NCBI GenBank assembly: GCA_905233805.1
Contig: CAJOER010000045.1
Coordinates: 1 to 7,273, forward strand
Length of the DNA stretch: 7,273 bases
Source of the DNA: an uncultured Eubacterium sp.
Lineage (GTDB): Bacteria; Bacillota; Clostridia; Oscillospirales; Acutalibacteraceae
Direction: 5' to 3'
Part shown: piece after piece, positions 5,354 to 7,273 of the stretch
Position numbering within the stretch: the first letter of the stretch is position 1
Layout of the letters: each line of letters starts with the position of its first letter
Made by a program: the position numbers and the translations under genes
Notes under the pieces: generated by a model
Told to the model about the DNA's origin: nothing
What the model saw: the letters and a program-made list of their open reading frames with translations, nothing else
The model's database searches: none

Positions 5354-6151
5354 ATGGCAAATGTAGTTTCTATGAAACAGCTTTTGGAAGCAGGTGTTCA
5401 CTTCGGACATCAGACAAGAAGATGGAACCCCAAAATGGCGGAATACATCTTCACCGAACGTAACGGTATTTACATCATCGACCTTCAGAAAACAGTTAAG
5501 AAGCTCGATGAGGCTTACTCTTTCGTTCACGACCTTGCAGAAGAGGGCGGAAGCATCATCTTCGTAGGTACAAAAAAGCAGGCTCAGGAGTCAGTTAAGG
5601 AAGAGGCTATCCGCTGCGGTATGCCTTACGTTAACGCAAGATGGCTCGGCGGTATGCTCACCAACTTCAAGACTATCAGAGGAAGAGTTGCGCGTCTTGC
5701 TCAGCTCAGAAAGATGCAGGAAGACGGAACTTTTGACCTTCTTCCGAAGAAAGAAGTTGCAGGCCTTGAACTTGAAATTGAAAAGCTTGAAAAGTATCTC
5801 GGCGGTATCACCGAAATGAGAAGAGTTCCCGAGGCAATGTTCATCGTTGACCCGAGAAAAGAAAGAATTGCAGTTCAGGAAGCGTTAAAGCTCGGTTTAC
5901 CCATCGTTGCTATCGTTGATACAAACTGCGACCCCGACGAGATTGACTACGTTATCCCCGGAAATGACGACGCTATCCGTGCCGTTAAGCTTATTGCCGG
6001 CGCTATTGCTGACGCTGTAATCGAGGGAAGAGACGGCGAGGACGCCGTTGCTTCAACGCGCGCTGCGGCAGCCGAGGCAGCTGAGGACGAAGAGGCTGAG
6101 GCAGTAACTGAGGAAGAAGCTATCGAAGCTGAGGAAAGCGAAGAAGAATAA
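5354..6151 (+). CDS. rpsB: 30S ribosomal protein S2
   Basis: Structural protein of the small ribosomal subunit, located on the back of the 30S between head and body and needed for S1-type and late assembly steps. The 265-residue product shows the S2 signatures: LLEAGVHFGHQTRRWNPKMAEYIF as a broken-up series (residues 10-33: LLEAGVHFGH, then RWNPKM), IIDLQKT (41-47), GTKKQA (72-77), RWLGGMLTNF (96-105), FIVDPRKE (163-170), IVDTNCDPD (187-195) and PGNDDAIRA (202-210). It has a C-terminal acidic, alanine-rich tail from about 226 to 265 ending in EESEEE; bacterial S2 often stops at about 235-255, so the tail is longer than the core requires. First gene of the rpsB-tsf operon, 61 bp before tsf, the standard arrangement in bacteria. 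Codon use is biased toward well-translated codons such as GTT, GCT and GAC, as expected of a highly expressed gene. Confidence 0.98.
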   Translation: MANVVSMKQLLEAGVHFGHQTRRWNPKMAEYIFTERNGIYIIDLQKTVKKLDEAYSFVHDLAEEGGSIIFVGTKKQAQESVKEEAIRCGMPYVNARWLGGMLTNFKTIRGRVARLAQLRKMQEDGTFDLLPKKEVAGLELEIEKLEKYLGGITEMRRVPEAMFIVDPRKERIAVQEALKLGLPIVAIVDTNCDPDEIDYVIPGNDDAIRAVKLIAGAIADAVIEGRDGEDAVASTRAAAAEAAEDEEAEAVTEEEAIEAEESEEE

Positions 6152-6163
6152 TTGTAAATTATA

Positions 6164-6182
6164 GGGCGGCCTGAGGTCGCCC
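6164..6182 (+). other. Intercistronic hairpin between rpsB and tsf
   Basis: An 8-bp stem GGGCGGCC/GGTCGCCC (6164-6171 with 6175-6182; one G-U pair) with a 3-nt TGA loop, followed by CGTTTAAG, which lacks a real U-run. It resembles a terminator stem but probably works as a weak attenuator, RNA stability element or processing site that lets tsf be read at a different level from rpsB. tsf has no separate promoter visible in the 61-bp gap. Confidence 0.65.
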
Positions 6183-6212
6183 CGTTTAAGAATAATTCAG
6201 GAGGAAATAACT

Positions 6213-7151
6213 ATGGCATTTACTGCTCAGGATGTAAAGGCGCTCCGTGAAAAGACGGGCGTAGGTATGATGGAATGTAAGAAGGCTCTCGTAGAGGCTG
6301 ACGGCGATATGGATAAGGCTATTGACTTTCTTCGTGAAAGAGGTCTTGCTGCGGCTCAGAAGAAGGCTTCAAGAATTGCCGCTGAGGGCGTTGTACTTCC
6401 TTATTTTGACGAGGCAACCAAGAAGGGCGTTGTAGTTGAGGTTAACTCCGAAACCGACTTCGTTGCCAAGAACGAAAAGTTTATGGGCTTTGTTGAAGGC
6501 GTAGCTAAGACTATCCTTGCAAACGACCCCGCTGACGTTGAAGCTCTTAAAGAAGAGAAGTTCAACGGCACAGACAGAACTGTTACCGAAACTCTTAACG
6601 ACCTCGTTCTTTCAATCGGCGAAAATATGAAAATCCGCCGTTTCGAGAGAATGGAAGGTATCGTATCAACATATATCCACGCAGGCGGTTCCGTAGGCGT
6701 TATGGTTGGCTTTGAAGTTGCTGACGAAAGCAAGGCTGCTGACGCTGAATTTATCGCTATGGGTAAGAATATCGCTATGCAGATTGCTGCTATGAACCCC
6801 GCATATCTTGACGAGGCTCACGTTCCTGCCGACGTTATCGAGCACGAGCAGAGCATTCTTGCGGCTCAGATGAAGGAAGACCCGAAGATGGCAAGCAAGC
6901 CCGAGGCTGTTCTTGCTAAGATTGCCGCAGGTAAGATGGGCAAGTATTATAAGGAAAACTGCCTTGTTGAACAGGAGTTCGTAAGAGGCGACGTATTCCA
7001 GGGTTCCGTTAAGGGTTATGTTGATTCAGTTGCAAAATCTCTCGGTACGGACATCAAGATTAAGGACTACATCAGAATGATGAAGGGCGAAGGTCTTGAA
7101 AAGAGAGAAGAAAACTTTGCAGAGGAAATCGCAAAGCAGATTAACGGCTAA
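6213..7151 (+). CDS. tsf: Elongation factor Ts
   Basis: Cytoplasmic guanine-nucleotide exchange factor that releases GDP from EF-Tu so that it can bind GTP and aminoacyl-tRNA again. The 312-residue protein begins with the UBA-like N-terminal domain containing signature 1, LREKTGVGMMECKKAL (11-26), followed by AIDFLRERG (36-44). Signature 2, VEVNSETDFVAKNEKF (75-90), holds the TDFV segment (81-84) that contacts the EF-Tu G domain. The core then shows YIHAGGSVGVMVGFE (154-168), MQIAAMNPAYL (189-199) and the C-terminal LVEQEFV (251-257). Length is typical for clostridial EF-Ts (about 300). AGGAGG (6199-6204) lies eight bases before the ATG. Co-transcribed with rpsB, past the intercistronic hairpin; ended by its own strong terminator, so any downstream pyrH would need its own promoter. 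Confidence 0.98.
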   Translation: MAFTAQDVKALREKTGVGMMECKKALVEADGDMDKAIDFLRERGLAAAQKKASRIAAEGVVLPYFDEATKKGVVVEVNSETDFVAKNEKFMGFVEGVAKTILANDPADVEALKEEKFNGTDRTVTETLNDLVLSIGENMKIRRFERMEGIVSTYIHAGGSVGVMVGFEVADESKAADAEFIAMGKNIAMQIAAMNPAYLDEAHVPADVIEHEQSILAAQMKEDPKMASKPEAVLAKIAAGKMGKYYKENCLVEQEFVRGDVFQGSVKGYVDSVAKSLGTDIKIKDYIRMMKGEGLEKREENFAEEIAKQING

Positions 7152-7162
7152 AAATCAAGTGT

Positions 7163-7193
7163 AAAAGGAGAGGCTTCCGCCTCTCCTTTTTTT
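7163..7193 (+). terminator. Strong intrinsic terminator of the rpsB-tsf operon
   Basis: Stem GGAGAGGC/GCCTCTCC (7167-7174 with 7179-7186), TTCC loop, 8 bp GC-rich, extendable by AAAA/TTTT, followed by seven Ts (7187-7193). It begins 11 bases after the tsf stop. The A-run before the stem may give weaker termination for reverse-strand transcripts too. Confidence 0.95.
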
Positions 7194-7214
7194 ACCGTTT
7201 TGTAACTTATTTTT

Positions 7215-7243
7215 TTAACAATATACTTTACAAGTTCTATAAT
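7215..7243 (+). promoter_or_regulatory. Possible promoter of the next gene
   Basis: TTAACA (7215-7220), 17-bp spacer, TATAAT (7238-7243). An overlapping match, TTTACA (7227-7232) with 17 bp to TATTAT (7250-7255), also exists. The region 7194-7273 is almost purely A and T, so chance matches are likely. It holds no open reading frame of note, and its downstream gene lies outside the window. Confidence 0.4.
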
Positions 7244-7273
7244 TTATATTATTATATATATAATAAATTTTCG

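Noticed and set aside
3889..6733. Minus-strand open frames inside the LRR, rpsB and tsf genes (3889-4227, 5336-5530, 6401-6733)
   Set aside because: Each is antisense to a gene with strong family motifs and has no domain of its own.

Overview
The window looks like a chromosomal segment from a Gram-positive anaerobe of the class Clostridia, probably a gut-type Oscillospirales/Ruminococcaceae relative. The support is strong AGGAGG-type ribosome binding sites, AT-rich intergenic regions with TTGNNN-17-TATAAT-like promoters, a lipoprotein-type peptide-binding protein, a VanZ-like membrane protein, a BspA-like leucine-rich-repeat surface protein, and a MetRS with the HIGN form of the HIGH motif. 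The assignment to order is inference; no marker here fixes genus or species.

Left half (1-3715, minus strand): one apparent operon read right to left. It starts at an extended -10 promoter (about 3710-3738), then an orphan family-5 extracellular solute-binding lipoprotein (3676-1964), a VanZ-like four-helix membrane protein (1980-1531, 17-bp overlap), nagB glucosamine-6-phosphate deaminase (1534-809, ATGA overlap), and metG methionyl-tRNA synthetase (767 to the window edge, 3' end missing). The 41-bp gap between nagB and metG holds no terminator but does hold a run of 7-bp repeats that supplies the metG ribosome binding site. A surface/envelope pair, an amino-sugar catabolic enzyme and an aminoacyl-tRNA synthetase in one tight unit is an unusual mix.

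Centre (3716-5173): a divergent promoter region drives, on the plus strand, a secreted protein with a signal peptide, BspA-type leucine-rich repeats, two CxxC segments and a very lysine-rich fibronectin-III-like C-terminus. It ends at a clear intrinsic terminator.

Right half (5174-7273, plus strand): the rpsB-tsf translation operon (ribosomal protein S2 and elongation factor Ts). It has one good and one weaker promoter, a leader of about 130 nt with two possible stem-loops and two Shine-Dalgarno-like sequences, a hairpin between the genes, and a strong terminator after tsf. The last 80 bases are very AT-rich, with a promoter-like sequence and an 18-bp perfect palindrome, probably the upstream region of the next gene.

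I found no mobile element, CRISPR array, tRNA, rRNA or known riboswitch, and no convincing new multi-gene system. The points most worth checking are the composition of the minus-strand operon, the rpsB leader, the 7-bp repeat run before metG, and the basic C-terminus of the surface protein.
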